Positions 24,713-33,092 are shown, numbered from the stretch's first letter. The stretch: DNA of 50,235 nt from Candidatus Jorgensenbacteria bacterium (GCA_030648515.1 JAUSHK010000001.1:73688-123922), one strand, 5' to 3'. Notes: generated by a model not told the origin, from the sequence alone. Made by a program: numbers and translations.

Positions 24713-25969
24713 TCAAGCGACAGCACTAACCGCGCGGACAAGATCCTTTTCGTCTATAATCTCTGCCTTCTTTTCCGAGCGACGCTTTATTTCAATTTGT
24801 TTTTTTGAAAGAAGCTTCTCGCTTAAAACGACTCTCCACGGCAAGCCGATAAGGTCGGCGTCTGCAAATTTCTCGCCGGCTGAAACATCCTCACGGTCAT
24901 CATACAAAACCTCAATTCCGGAGCGAACAAGGGTATTATAGACATGCTCGGCGCTCTTTTTCAATTCGGCGTCTGGCGACCCAACAGTCATTAGATGGAC
25001 CTGTGCCGGCGCAACGGACTCCGGCCATATCATTCCGTTCTCATCGTGGTACACCTCAACAATGGTTCCCATGAGCCGGCTAAGCCCGATTCCGTAACAT
25101 CCCATAACAACAGCTTTATCAGGGCCGTTTTTGTCCTTATAGGTGAGCTTAAACGCGGACGAATATTTCGTTCCAAGCTTAAAAATGTTTCCGACCTCAA
25201 TTGCTTTTTCTTTCTCAAGAGATTTTGCGCCGCACTCGGGGCACGAACTTTGCTCCCCGATAAGCTCATCATTCACGGCTGTGTGACACGCCTTGCAAAT
25301 ATGTATCGTGTCCTCCCCCGCCGGACACAGCGTCTGAAACTCGTGGGAATATTTTGAAAACGTGCCGCCGGAGGCCAGCGTATAGTAGGTTAAATCTCCG
25401 ATGCCAGCGCGATTAAAAATGGTGCGGTAAGCTTGTCCCATTTTTTTGTAATAGCTTTCAAGATCGGATTCGTCAGCGTGAAATGAATAGAGATCTTTCA
25501 TAAGAAACTCGCGGCCGCGCAAAAGTCCCGACTTCGCGCGCGATTCATCGCGAAACTTATTCTGAATCTGAAAAAGGTAAATCGGCAAATCCTTATATGA
25601 TAGGTTTGCTTTTCCGATAAGCGGCGTAATGACCTCTTCGTGCGTAGGACCGAGCGCAACTTCAATCCCGGAATTTGTGCTTGTGAATTTAAAAAGCGAA
25701 TCAAAATCTTTCCATCGCCCGGTTTGTTCCCACAGCGCCTTCGGCTGAAGAATCGGCATAAGTAGCTCTTCTCCGCCTGCCGCCGCCATTTCTTCGCGTA
25801 TAATCTTTTCTATCTTTTTCATGACGCGCAGTCCGAGTGGTAAAAACGTATACACGCCCGCCATCACTTTATCCACAAAGCCGGCGCGGGAAAGCAGCTG
25901 CGCGTTAATCGCCGCCTCATCCTTCGGCGGCTCCTTCCTGGTTTTAAATGGTATTTCTGATTGTCTCAT
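24713..25969 (-). CDS. proS: prolyl-tRNA synthetase without editing insert
   Basis: This class II synthetase charges tRNA-Pro. Motif 1 (MKKIEKIIREEMAAAGGEELLMPIL), motif 2 (FQIQNKFRDESRAKSGLLRGREFLMKDLYSFH) and motif 3 (VMGCYGIGLSRLMGTIVE) are present, with the anticodon-binding domain at about residues 320-418. Between motifs 2 and 3 only a short zinc-ribbon-like insert (CxxC...CxxC, about 230-260) replaces the roughly 180-residue INS editing domain, so mischarged Ala-tRNA-Pro may not be edited here. The length is 418 aa. The stop is TGA. Confidence 0.94.
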   Translation of the reverse strand: MRQSEIPFKTRKEPPKDEAAINAQLLSRAGFVDKVMAGVYTFLPLGLRVMKKIEKIIREEMAAAGGEELLMPILQPKALWEQTGRWKDFDSLFKFTSTNSGIEVALGPTHEEVITPLIGKANLSYKDLPIYLFQIQNKFRDESRAKSGLLRGREFLMKDLYSFHADESDLESYYKKMGQAYRTIFNRAGIGDLTYYTLASGGTFSKYSHEFQTLCPAGEDTIHICKACHTAVNDELIGEQSSCPECGAKSLEKEKAIEVGNIFKLGTKYSSAFKLTYKDKNGPDKAVVMGCYGIGLSRLMGTIVEVYHDENGMIWPESVAPAQVHLMTVGSPDAELKKSAEHVYNTLVRSGIEVLYDDREDVSAGEKFADADLIGLPWRVVLSEKLLSKKQIEIKRRSEKKAEIIDEKDLVRAVSAVA

Positions 25970-25974
25970 ATGGT

Positions 25975-27030
25975 TTAGAGCAAACGCCCAATATCCTGTA
26001 TTGTGACAAGAATCATGAGAAGAATCAAAGCGGCGAAACCAACGGTATTGATAATCCTCTCCACCCGCTCCGGAATCGCCGAACCCTTGACGCCCTCAAT
26101 AAGGAGAAAAAGGAACCTCCCGCCATCAAGCGCGGGAAATGGAATGAAGTTCAAAACCGCGAGATTAATGGAAATAATCGCAATGAGCTGAAAAAGATAC
26201 GCGAGTCCAAGTGACCCGGCGTTCGCGGCAAGGGTAAAAATTCCGACTGGGCCCGCCATGGTTTTTAAAATTTCAGGTTTTACAAAAATGTTCTTGAAAA
26301 AATTAATAAATCCAAGCGTAACCTGTACAAGAATATCTAGGGTAGTTTGAAACCCGTGTACGATAGCGGTAAAAAACTGCTCGCGGTCAAATCCGACGCC
26401 AGTGAGTGAAACGCCAAGTGCTCCCTCACCTTCAGGTGGTTTCTCCCGCCCGCGAAGCGTTATAGCGAGCGGCTTGCCGTTACGCTCAATCTGAATAGTC
26501 AAAACGGTTTTTATATTTTGCTTTACAAATGCGACAAAAGGATCCGGCGTCGCAATATCGGAAAGCACAGCGTTGCCGGCTGAGATGCGGAGCACGACAT
26601 CGCCGTTCATAATACCCGCCTCCGCCGCCGGCGAAAACGGAGCGACTTCCGAGATAACCGCCAGTTTCGGACTCCCCATCATAAAAACGCCGGAGATAAT
26701 AAGTCCCGCGAGAAACACGTTCATAAAAACACCCGCAAGCATAATAACGGAACGATTGAAGATTGGCTGCGAGAGGAAGCTCCGCGCGGCATCTGGAGCG
26801 TCCGGATTATGGTCGCCCTGCGTTTCTCCATAGATTTTTACGAATCCTCCGAGCGGGAAAACACCGATGGAATATTTTGTTTCCCCGTACCGCACCGAAA
26901 AAATGCGCGGCGGAAAACCAAAACTGAATTCATCCACGCGCACATGGAACGCTTTCGCGGCCAAAAAATGTCCGAGCTCGTGGACAACAATAAGCAATGA
27001 AAGACCAATAATGACAGCAAGTACAATCAT
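25975..27030 (-). CDS. rseP: RIP metalloprotease RseP (site-2 protease)
   Basis: This intramembrane zinc protease cuts membrane-bound regulators or remnant signal peptides. The zinc motif HELGH is in the first membrane segment (VVHELGHFLAAKAF, about residues 16-29), followed by the family FGFPPRIFSVRYGETKYSIGVFPLGGFVKIYGE. A PDZ domain (about 115-205) and the second active-site motif NFIPFPALDGGRFLF (about 300) are present. The length is 351 aa. It lies between frr and proS, a common CPR arrangement. Confidence 0.94.
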   Translation of the reverse strand: MIVLAVIIGLSLLIVVHELGHFLAAKAFHVRVDEFSFGFPPRIFSVRYGETKYSIGVFPLGGFVKIYGETQGDHNPDAPDAARSFLSQPIFNRSVIMLAGVFMNVFLAGLIISGVFMMGSPKLAVISEVAPFSPAAEAGIMNGDVVLRISAGNAVLSDIATPDPFVAFVKQNIKTVLTIQIERNGKPLAITLRGREKPPEGEGALGVSLTGVGFDREQFFTAIVHGFQTTLDILVQVTLGFINFFKNIFVKPEILKTMAGPVGIFTLAANAGSLGLAYLFQLIAIISINLAVLNFIPFPALDGGRFLFLLIEGVKGSAIPERVERIINTVGFAALILLMILVTIQDIGRLL

Positions 27031-27032
27031 GG

Positions 27033-27575
27033 TTATTCTTGAATTTCTTTTATTTTCGCTTCAAGCGCGGTTTCGATTTCCTTGTTTACAACGTCGGTTT
27101 TTTTCTGGACCTCCTCTTTTGCCCTGAACCGCTGGTCCTCGTCATCAAAAGCTTTCTGGATTTTTTTATTCGTTTCATCGCGGAAATGCCGCACTTGGAT
27201 TTTAAACTGCTCAGTTGTCTTTTTGACGTGCTTTATCAATTCTTCGCGCCGCTCAGTCGAAAGCTCCGGCAGGCGCACGCGTATGGACATCCCGTCGGCC
27301 TGCGGCGTTAGTCCTAATGATGATGATTCAATGGCCTTCATTATGGATGCAATAGCTTCCTTGTCCCATGCCTGCACCACAATTTCCCGCGGCGGGACGA
27401 TATTAATTGAAGCGACGCGCTTCATCGGAGTCGTTTGCCCATAATACGTCACGGGAATATTTTCAAGAAGCGCCGTTGTCGGGCGGTTTGCGCGGACGCC
27501 CGAAAGCTCCTGCTTTAAATCGCGCAGGATAGTGTCAAGATGTTTTGTAAATTCTTCTAAAGCTGGGTGTTGCAT
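27033..27575 (-). CDS. frr: ribosome recycling factor
   Basis: RRF splits the post-termination ribosome together with EF-G. The three-helix bundle and family motifs are visible: LSGVRANRPTTALLENIPVTYYG, INIVPPREIVVQAWDKEAIASIMKAIESSSLGLTPQADG and IRVRLPELSTERREELIKHVKK (each only partly quoted here as landmarks around residues 22-125). The length is 180 aa. Its start overlaps the end of holB by 19 nt. Confidence 0.95.
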   Translation of the reverse strand: MQHPALEEFTKHLDTILRDLKQELSGVRANRPTTALLENIPVTYYGQTTPMKRVASINIVPPREIVVQAWDKEAIASIMKAIESSSLGLTPQADGMSIRVRLPELSTERREELIKHVKKTTEQFKIQVRHFRDETNKKIQKAFDDEDQRFRAKEEVQKKTDVVNKEIETALEAKIKEIQE

Positions 27576-28348
27576 AGTGCTTCAATAGCTTTTTTTTGTA
27601 ATTGCGGGTTTAGATTAAACCGCTTCATTTCTGTTTCTTTATGAATAAGCCTGGCGAGTTTTTGGGAATTTCTTAAAACGCCTTCTTTCCGCAAAGCAAG
27701 GATTTTTGTTTCAAGCTCGGCTTCTACATCAATCTCATTTGCTGTAAGTTTGCTCTGAGTTTGTCGAATTGCCTGTCCTGAGCTGAGACGAAGGGCCCTT
27801 CCAATTCTTCCATAGGAATCCTCAGCGATAACATGCGCCTTTGTTTCAGAAACGCCGAGCCGCTCAGTAAGAATCTTACGTACTTTCTCGCGCGAAAAAC
27901 GCGGGAAATAAATGCTTGTAAAACGTGAGCGCAATGGCCCGAATAAAATCGACGGATCGTGCGTTATGAGAATTATCAACGCGTGCGACGGCGGTTCTTC
28001 TACAATTTTGAGCATAGCACTTTGCGCCTCATTCGTTAACAACTCGGCATTGTTAATAATAGCGAGCCGTCTATGCGAAGAAAATGGCGTCTGCGAGAGA
28101 AACCGGCGGACTTCGCGCACTTCGTCAATTCCGAGCGATTTCTTTCCTTCTGCTGGTATTACTTCAAACGCGTCAGAAAGGGTGCCGGCGGGCTCTTCAA
28201 ATTTTCCATGTTCAAGAAAATTTCCAAGCGAGCGCGCGAAAAGCGACTTCCCTATCTCGGCATCGCCGAAGAAAAGATACGCGTGTCCAAGTTCCCCTTC
28301 ATGCGCAAGTTTTTTAAACGCGGCGGTTATAGTCTCGTGACCAAACAT
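27557..28348 (-). CDS. holB: DNA polymerase III delta-prime-like clamp loader subunit
   Basis: This AAA+ protein of the clamp loader has a P-loop-like GDAEIGKSLFARSL (about residues 28-41), GIDEVREVRRFLSQTPFSSHRRLAIINNAELL and NEAQSAMLKIVEEPPSHALIILIT (sensor-1 region), then RSRFTSIYF. At 263 aa it is shorter than E. coli HolB (334 aa) and the C-terminal collar is reduced. An in-frame repeat-derived peptide, LSSGQAIRQTQSK, occupies about residues 185-198. Its ATG overlaps the mreB2 stop as TAATG. Confidence 0.85.
   Translation of the reverse strand: MFGHETITAAFKKLAHEGELGHAYLFFGDAEIGKSLFARSLGNFLEHGKFEEPAGTLSDAFEVIPAEGKKSLGIDEVREVRRFLSQTPFSSHRRLAIINNAELLTNEAQSAMLKIVEEPPSHALIILITHDPSILFGPLRSRFTSIYFPRFSREKVRKILTERLGVSETKAHVIAEDSYGRIGRALRLSSGQAIRQTQSKLTANEIDVEAELETKILALRKEGVLRNSQKLARLIHKETEMKRFNLNPQLQKKAIEALCNTQL
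27752..27797. repeat. double TGAG-n-CGAA repeat inside holB
   Basis: Two units in tandem on the plus strand: CTCTGAGTTTGTCGAATTG and TGTCCTGAGCTGAGACGAAGG. Translated on the minus strand they give LRLSSGQAIRQTQS. Confidence 0.7.
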
Positions 28349-29370
28349 TAGCGTTTGCTTAAAAGTGTTCGCTTATAGACGTCCAAGTGATTTAAAACTA
28401 TTGCCGTGCCCTTTGCGACGCACAAAATCGGGTCCTCGGCAACATAGGCCGTCACGCCAAGTGATCGTTTAAAAAACTCCGGCAGGTCGGCAAGCTGCGC
28501 GCTTCCACCAGAAAGAATAATTCCTTTTTCCATAATATCAGCGGCAAGTTCCGGTGGCGTCACATTAAACACAGATTGCACTGAGTTCATAATGTCCAAA
28601 AGATGCGAATTGATTGCCTCAGCAACTTCGTTTGAGGTGACGTAAAGATCCTTCGGCAATCCCGATGAAAGATCGCGCCCGCGAACTTTGAGCTCATTCT
28701 TTGAACGGTTTGGAATCGCGGTTCCTAAAGCAATTTTAATATTCTCCGCAGTGTTCTCCCCTATCGCGAGTCCGTACTTCTTGCGGATGTAATCGCTGAT
28801 TGCCTGGTCAAATCTATTTCCAGCAACGCGCAAACTGGACCACGTAACAATTCCGCCGAGTGATATTACAGCAACCTCGGTTGTGCCTCCGCCGATATTT
28901 ACAATCATGTTTCCTTCGGCTGAATGAATTGGAATGCCGGCGCCAAGCGAAGCGAGAAGCGGTTCCTTAACAAGATATACTTCTTTCGCGCCAGCTTCTT
29001 TTGCGGCATTCATAACCGCGCGGTGTTCGGTTGAGGTAATGCCGGCCGGTACCGAAATTACAACTTCTGGTTTAAAAATATTTAAGGCTCCAATGCTCTT
29101 TCCGATAAAATATTTGAGCATCTCCTGTGTGATGTAATACTCAGCGATAACACCGTCTTTAAGCGGGCGGTACGTTACAATATCGTCCGGTGTTCTTCCT
29201 ACCATCTCCTTCGCCTCAACGCCGACCGAAAGCACAGTGTTTCCGGGTTTCCTGAGCGCGACAACAGTCGGCTCGTTAATCACGATTCCCTTCGTCGGGA
29301 GAAATACCAGCGTATTTGTCGTTCCTAAATCAATGCCGATTTTTCTTACAAACATGGTTTTGAGATCCAC
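28348..29370 (-). CDS. mreB: actin-like MreB (copy 2)
   Basis: This second MreB paralogue, 340 aa, is closer to canonical MreB/Mbl: [30 protein letters not shown] near the start, EVVISVPAGITSTEHRAVMNAAKEAGA, VNIGGGTTEVAVISLGGIVTWSSLRVAGN and GIILSGGSAQLADLPEF (landmarks). The start is either GTG at 29370 or ATG at 29355 (MFVRKIGID). It is first in a run with holB, frr, rseP and proS, and its mRNA starts after the rpsI terminator. Two MreBs may form a mixed filament or have separate roles. Confidence 0.92.
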   Translation of the reverse strand: MDLKTMFVRKIGIDLGTTNTLVFLPTKGIVINEPTVVALRKPGNTVLSVGVEAKEMVGRTPDDIVTYRPLKDGVIAEYYITQEMLKYFIGKSIGALNIFKPEVVISVPAGITSTEHRAVMNAAKEAGAKEVYLVKEPLLASLGAGIPIHSAEGNMIVNIGGGTTEVAVISLGGIVTWSSLRVAGNRFDQAISDYIRKKYGLAIGENTAENIKIALGTAIPNRSKNELKVRGRDLSSGLPKDLYVTSNEVAEAINSHLLDIMNSVQSVFNVTPPELAADIMEKGIILSGGSAQLADLPEFFKRSLGVTAYVAEDPILCVAKGTAIVLNHLDVYKRTLLSKR

Positions 29371-29426
29371 GTTACTCTACTATTCATCTATCTAAAATTC
29401 AAGTTTACCCACCGCAGGCGTGGCGT

Positions 29427-29457
29427 AGCAAAACCCCCGCTCCGGCGGGGGTTTTTA
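29427..29457 (-). terminator. intrinsic terminator after rpsI (bidirectional shape)
   Basis: CCCCCGC (29435-29441) pairs with GCGGGGG (29446-29452); a T-run follows on both strands (TTTT on the minus, TTTTT on the plus). It closes the long ribosomal operon. Confidence 0.85.
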
Positions 29458-29462
29458 CAATC

Positions 29463-29924
29463 TTAACGTTTTCTCCACTGTTGCGGCCTTCTAGCTTTGC
29501 GAAGCCCTGGGTGCTTGCGTTCAACTGCGCGCGGGTCGCGCTTCAAAAACCCGAGCGCTTTGAGGCGCGCGCGGCTTTCCGGATTTTCGGAAACCAATGT
29601 GCGCGAGATGCCAAGCCGGACTGCCTCGGCCTGCGCACTCACTCCGCCTCCTATGACTTTAGCGACTACATAGTAGTGCTCCATCGAAAGCGCTTTGAAC
29701 GGCGCCGCGACAATTAACTGCTGTTTCAAAATTGGAAAATAATCACGGTACTGTTTTCCGTTTACGAGTATCTCTTGTTTCTTCACGGCTTCTGAAAAAA
29801 TCCTGACGCGCGCGACGGCTGTTTTTCTGCGCCCAACGGCTTCAATATACCGCCCCGCTACAACCGGAATTTCCGGCTTCGCGTGTTTTACAACTTTTTC
29901 CTTTGTTACTTTTTTTATAACCAT
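29463..29924 (-). CDS. rpsI: 30S ribosomal protein S9
   Basis: S9 binds the 30S head; its basic tail reaches the P-site tRNA. The core has YIEAVGRRKTAVARVRIF, GGGVSAQAEAVRLGISRTLV and the ending KHPGLRKARRPQQWRKR. A Lys-rich extension of about 25 residues precedes the core, giving 153 aa against about 130 in E. coli. It is last in the operon, 4 nt after rplM. Confidence 0.95.
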   Translation of the reverse strand: MVIKKVTKEKVVKHAKPEIPVVAGRYIEAVGRRKTAVARVRIFSEAVKKQEILVNGKQYRDYFPILKQQLIVAAPFKALSMEHYYVVAKVIGGGVSAQAEAVRLGISRTLVSENPESRARLKALGFLKRDPRAVERKHPGLRKARRPQQWRKR

Positions 29925-29928
29925 AATT

Positions 29929-30270
29929 TTATAACTCGATCTTCAGCCGCTTTATCCTTCTTGCCTGCAGGCGATTTTTAGGAAGCATTCTTTCAATGGC
30001 ATGCCTGATAACCCACGCCGGGCTTTTCGCAAACACGTCGCGAAATTTATTCTCCTTCAGGTGGCCTAATTGTCCTGCGTGGCGATAATATATTTTCTGA
30101 GAAGTTTTTTTGCCGGAAAGCGTAATCTTTGAGGCATTTTTAATAATCACCTTGTCAGTTCCTTCAAGCCGCGGATTGTATGCCACGCTATGCTTTCCCT
30201 GAAGAATGGAAGCAACTTCTGAGGCAACGCGCCCTAACCGTTTTCCTTGTGCGTCAATAATATGTTCCAT
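29929..30270 (-). CDS. rplM: 50S ribosomal protein L13
   Basis: Landmarks are DAQGKRLGRVASEVASILQGK, YYRHAGQLGHLKE and HAIERMLPKNRLQARRIKRLK. At 113 aa it lacks part of the N-terminal and C-terminal ends of the 142-aa E. coli protein, a typical CPR shortening. It pairs with rpsI, as in most bacteria. Confidence 0.95.
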   Translation of the reverse strand: MEHIIDAQGKRLGRVASEVASILQGKHSVAYNPRLEGTDKVIIKNASKITLSGKKTSQKIYYRHAGQLGHLKENKFRDVFAKSPAWVIRHAIERMLPKNRLQARRIKRLKIEL

Positions 30271-30272
30271 GG

Positions 30273-30623
30273 TTATACAAATTGGATTGTTGCCATCTTT
30301 GACGCGTCGTGAACGCGCGGTTTCGCCTGTTTAATAATTCGCGTGTATCCGCCTTTGCGTTCCGCGTATCGCGGCGCAATCTCGTTATATACCTTGTACG
30401 CGGCTGACTTCGGCAAGTGCTGGAGCAAAAGCCGCAAACCGGCAAGGTTTTTTTGCTTTCCATACGTAACCATGCGCTCGGCAAACTTTCGAATTTCCTT
30501 GGCGCGCGTCTCCGTTGTTGTAATCTTTCCGTGGCTCACGAGGTTGTTTACAAGAATGCGCATAAACGCCCTCCGCGGTCCTCGTTTCAAACCAAATTTT
30601 TTCCCGCGCGCAAGGTGCCGCAT
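30273..30623 (-). CDS. rplQ: 50S ribosomal protein L17
   Basis: L17 lies near the exit tunnel. The start MRHLARGKKFGLKRGPRRAF and RILVNNLVSHGKITTTETRAKEIR are diagnostic, as is the end GGYTRIIKQAKPRVHDASKMATIQFV (partly). The length is 116 aa. It follows rpoA by 3 nt. Confidence 0.95.
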   Translation of the reverse strand: MRHLARGKKFGLKRGPRRAFMRILVNNLVSHGKITTTETRAKEIRKFAERMVTYGKQKNLAGLRLLLQHLPKSAAYKVYNEIAPRYAERKGGYTRIIKQAKPRVHDASKMATIQFV

Positions 30624-30626
30624 ATT

Positions 30627-31385
30627 CTACTTTTTCTTTTTCTTTTCCCTTGTTACCTTTGCTTCCTTTATTTCCGTTGGTTCCAGTTTTGTAACTTCAA
30701 TATTGGAAACCTTGCCAAAGTGGTCTTTCAAAATATTACTCGCCTTATGAAGCGCGTCAGACGGCGAAATCGTGCCATCGGTCTCAATTTCAAGGAAAAG
30801 CCTATTGTAGTCCGTCCGGTCTCCAACGCGCATATTTTCAACAGAAAACGCAACGCGAACAATCGGGGAAAACACTGCATCAAGCACAATCACGCCGACT
30901 GGCAAACGCTCAAGACGGCGGCTTTCTGCCGGCACATATCCGAGCCCTTTCTCAACAGTGAGTTCAATCAAGAGTTCCGCACCTTTTTTCGTAAGCGTTG
31001 CAAGATGTAAATCAGGATTAATTACCTTTGCAAATGTTGTTGATTGAATATCGCCTGCCGTCACTTCCCCGTCGCCTTTTTTATGAAGCTGCAAAACCTG
31101 GGGCTCATCGGCGTAAAAAAGAAAACGGACTTTTTTGAGATTCAGGCAGAATTCAACGACATCTTCGCTCACATTCGGCACGGTTGAAAATTCATGGTCA
31201 ACACCGTCAATTTTAATCTGCGTGATTGCCGCGCCGGGAAATGACGATAATAGTACGCGCCGCAGAGCGTTCCCGAGCGTCATCCCATATCCTGTGTAAA
31301 GACCTTCAACATGAAAAACACCAACATTATTTTTTTCGGAAATCTTCTTAACTTCGACGGTATCGCTTAAAAGTTTATATTCCAT
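30627..31385 (-). CDS. rpoA: RNA polymerase alpha subunit lacking the C-terminal domain
   Basis: The assembly domain is complete: GMTLGNALRRVLLSSFPGAAITQIKIDGVDHEFSTV (landmark, about residues 34-69), NPDLHLATL, and VEKGLGYVPAES, then the second dimerisation part FSVENMRVGDRTDYNRLFLEIETDGTISP. The protein stops at 252 aa in a Lys-rich tail, where other bacteria have a linker and an alpha-CTD of about 80 residues. So UP-element binding and alpha-CTD activator contacts should be absent. Confidence 0.95.
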   Translation of the reverse strand: MEYKLLSDTVEVKKISEKNNVGVFHVEGLYTGYGMTLGNALRRVLLSSFPGAAITQIKIDGVDHEFSTVPNVSEDVVEFCLNLKKVRFLFYADEPQVLQLHKKGDGEVTAGDIQSTTFAKVINPDLHLATLTKKGAELLIELTVEKGLGYVPAESRRLERLPVGVIVLDAVFSPIVRVAFSVENMRVGDRTDYNRLFLEIETDGTISPSDALHKASNILKDHFGKVSNIEVTKLEPTEIKEAKVTREKKKKK

Positions 31386-31406
31386 ACGTTATATATAATT
31401 AGTTTA

Positions 31407-32006
31407 TTACCGAGAATAAAATTCACTGACTAACGCCATATCGAAGGGAAACTCAGTGTCCCCTCCGCTCGACTTTGCAATACACTCGCCCGTAAGCTCT
31501 TCTGGCGAAAGCCTGAGCCATGTGGGCGGCGTGTATTTTTGGAGCCGTTCTCCGATGCCTTCAAAAAGTTTTGAGGCGCGGGATTCAGGACGGATTGAAA
31601 TCTTGTTTCCAATCGTAACATGGCAGGAAGGAATTGTCACTTTCCGGCCGTTCACGAGAATATGGCCATGCGAAACCATCTGCCGCGCAATACGTTGTGA
31701 CTTTGCGAACCCGAGCATAAAAGTCACGGAATCCAGGCGCTGGAAAAGCGTCTCTATAATTTTTTCTTTCGGTTTGTGGAAAAGCGTCCGCGTTTGCCGG
31801 TTATTAAGTCCAAAAGAAATTTGTATTTTCTGTTTTTCTTGAAGCTGGCGCCCATATTCAGTAATGGACTGGCGCTTGTCGCCGTGCTGGCCTGGGCGCT
31901 TCGGACGGCGCACGATTGCGGATTTCGGAGAGTACGAACGCTCGGCTTTTAAAAACAGTTTTGTATTGAGCGCCCGTTCCCTTTTTTCTTTTACAGGATG
32001 TGTCAT
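31407..32006 (-). CDS. rpsD: 30S ribosomal protein S4
   Basis: S4 nucleates 30S assembly. The central S4 RNA-binding domain contains RLDSVTFMLGFAKSQRIARQMVSHGHILVNGRKVTIPS (landmark, about residues 90-127). The N-terminus lacks the zinc cysteines (C- form), and the end ALVSEFYSR is typical. The length is 199 aa. It lies between rpsK and rpoA. Confidence 0.95.
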   Translation of the reverse strand: MTHPVKEKRERALNTKLFLKAERSYSPKSAIVRRPKRPGQHGDKRQSITEYGRQLQEKQKIQISFGLNNRQTRTLFHKPKEKIIETLFQRLDSVTFMLGFAKSQRIARQMVSHGHILVNGRKVTIPSCHVTIGNKISIRPESRASKLFEGIGERLQKYTPPTWLRLSPEELTGECIAKSSGGDTEFPFDMALVSEFYSR

Positions 32007-32010
32007 AGTT

Positions 32011-32030
32011 TTCTAATTACTAATTTCTAT
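32011..32030. repeat. AATTAG-type intergenic repeat before rpsD
   Basis: TTCTAATTACTAATTTCTAT is one of four similar AT-rich blocks placed just upstream of start codons (also 32876-32905, 44835-44868, 48039-48062). Confidence 0.45.
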
Positions 32031-32482
32031 ACTCTCCTCACTTTCTTCGGCCGAGGACCGTTATGCGGAATGGGCGTGACGTCTTTTATTGACATGAGAT
32101 CAAATCCCTTCGCTACAAGAGTCCGAACAGCGGAATCTCTACCCTTGCCGATGCCACGCACAAAAACGTCAACGTGCACCGGGCCGGACCGCTGAACTTT
32201 TTCAGCAATCGCTTCAACGACTTTAGCGGCGGCGAACGGCGTTGCTTTCTTCGGGCCAGAAAATCCGACCGATCCGGCTGAGAGCCACGCGATTGTATTC
32301 CCTTTGTCGTCGGTTATTGTAACGATGGTATTGTTGAGCGACGCCTGAATATAAACTCGGCCGCGTTCAATGCGCCCTCGGGAAGCACCGCCTCCCTTTC
32401 TGGTTGACGCGCCTGAGGCGCCGCCCTCGGACTCTTTAAGGAGCTCTTCTTTTGTTTGTCGGATGACTTTCTTCTTTCCCAT
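32027..32482 (-). CDS. rpsK: 30S ribosomal protein S11
   Basis: The S11 core has RVYIQASLNNTIVTITDDKGN, SAGSVGFSGPKKATPFAA and VHVDVFVRGIGKGRDSAVRTL, with the end ITPIPHNGPRPKKVRRV (partly). A charged N-terminal extension of about 35 residues rich in Lys, Glu, Gly brings it to 151 aa. It is 2 nt after rpsM. Confidence 0.96.
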   Translation of the reverse strand: MGKKKVIRQTKEELLKESEGGASGASTRKGGGASRGRIERGRVYIQASLNNTIVTITDDKGNTIAWLSAGSVGFSGPKKATPFAAAKVVEAIAEKVQRSGPVHVDVFVRGIGKGRDSAVRTLVAKGFDLMSIKDVTPIPHNGPRPKKVRRV

Positions 32483-32484
32483 AA

Positions 32485-32868
32485 TTATTTGAGATCAACT
32501 TTGCGCTTTCCGCTTCCAGCGGTCTTTCTGACGTTGCCACGTACCGTCCGCGAGTTCGACTTTGTCCGTTGGCCCCGCGCCGGCAAACGGCGCGCATGGC
32601 GCAATCCCCGATATGCTTTTAAATCTTTAAGCCTGCTAATATTATGCCTCACAACCTGCCGCAATTCGCCCTCCACTTTAAAATGCTTCTCTATATATAA
32701 TTGGATTTTGTTCACTTCTTCGGACGAAAGTTCTTTTGCTCGTTTTGCCGGATCAATATGAGTTTCCTCTAAAATCTTTTTTGCCATCGGCCGGCCAACA
32801 CCAAAAATATAAGGAAGCGAAACATCGATTCGCTTTTCATCCGGAATATTTATTCCAACAATTCTCAT
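32485..32868 (-). CDS. rpsM: 30S ribosomal protein S13
   Basis: S13 contacts the P-site tRNA and bridges to the 50S. Landmarks are IVGINIPDEKRIDVSLPYIFGVGRPMAKKI, DLKAYRGLRHARRLPARGQRTKSNSRT (partly). The length is 127 aa. It follows rpmJ after a 41-nt gap that carries an AATTAG repeat. Confidence 0.96.
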   Translation of the reverse strand: MRIVGINIPDEKRIDVSLPYIFGVGRPMAKKILEETHIDPAKRAKELSSEEVNKIQLYIEKHFKVEGELRQVVRHNISRLKDLKAYRGLRHARRLPARGQRTKSNSRTVRGNVRKTAGSGKRKVDLK

Positions 32869-32875
32869 GGTTGAA

Positions 32876-32905
32876 TAGTAATTAGAAATTAGATATTAGA
32901 AATTT
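32876..32905. repeat. AATTAG-type intergenic repeat before rpsM
   Basis: This is an AT-rich block made of TAGTAATTAGAAATTAGATA and ATTAGAAATTT, of the same type as at 32011, 44835 and 48039. Confidence 0.45.
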
Positions 32906-32909
32906 CTTC

Positions 32910-33023
32910 CTACCCCTGGCGCTGTTTATGCGTTTTGTTTTTGCAAATGATGCACACCCGGCCTTTTCTACGGACTACTTTGCATTGCGCGCATATTTTT
33001 TTGACTGATGCTCGTACTTTCAT
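32910..33023 (-). CDS. rpmJ: 50S ribosomal protein L36
   Basis: This small 37-aa gene starts [20 protein letters not shown] and ends NKTHKQRQG. It carries the L36 zinc residues (C-x2-C, then C-x2-C in VCIICKN, with a nearby His), so it is a zinc-containing L36. It lies between infA and rpsM, its usual place. Confidence 0.95.
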   Translation of the reverse strand: MKVRASVKKICAQCKVVRRKGRVCIICKNKTHKQRQG

Positions 33024-33033
33024 AATTAGTTAA

Positions 33034-33071
33034 GAAAAAAACCGCGAGACTCCGTTTTCTGGTGAGTCCGC
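33034..33071 (-). terminator. hairpin with T7 between infA and rpmJ, possible attenuator
   Basis: On the minus strand GCG-GACTC pairs with GAGTC-(T)-CGC around an 11-nt loop, then GG and seven Ts. It lies after the first gene of the ribosomal operon, so it could uncouple infA from the genes behind it. Confidence 0.6.
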
Positions 33072-33092
33072 TCTGACTGACGCGTCAAACCA

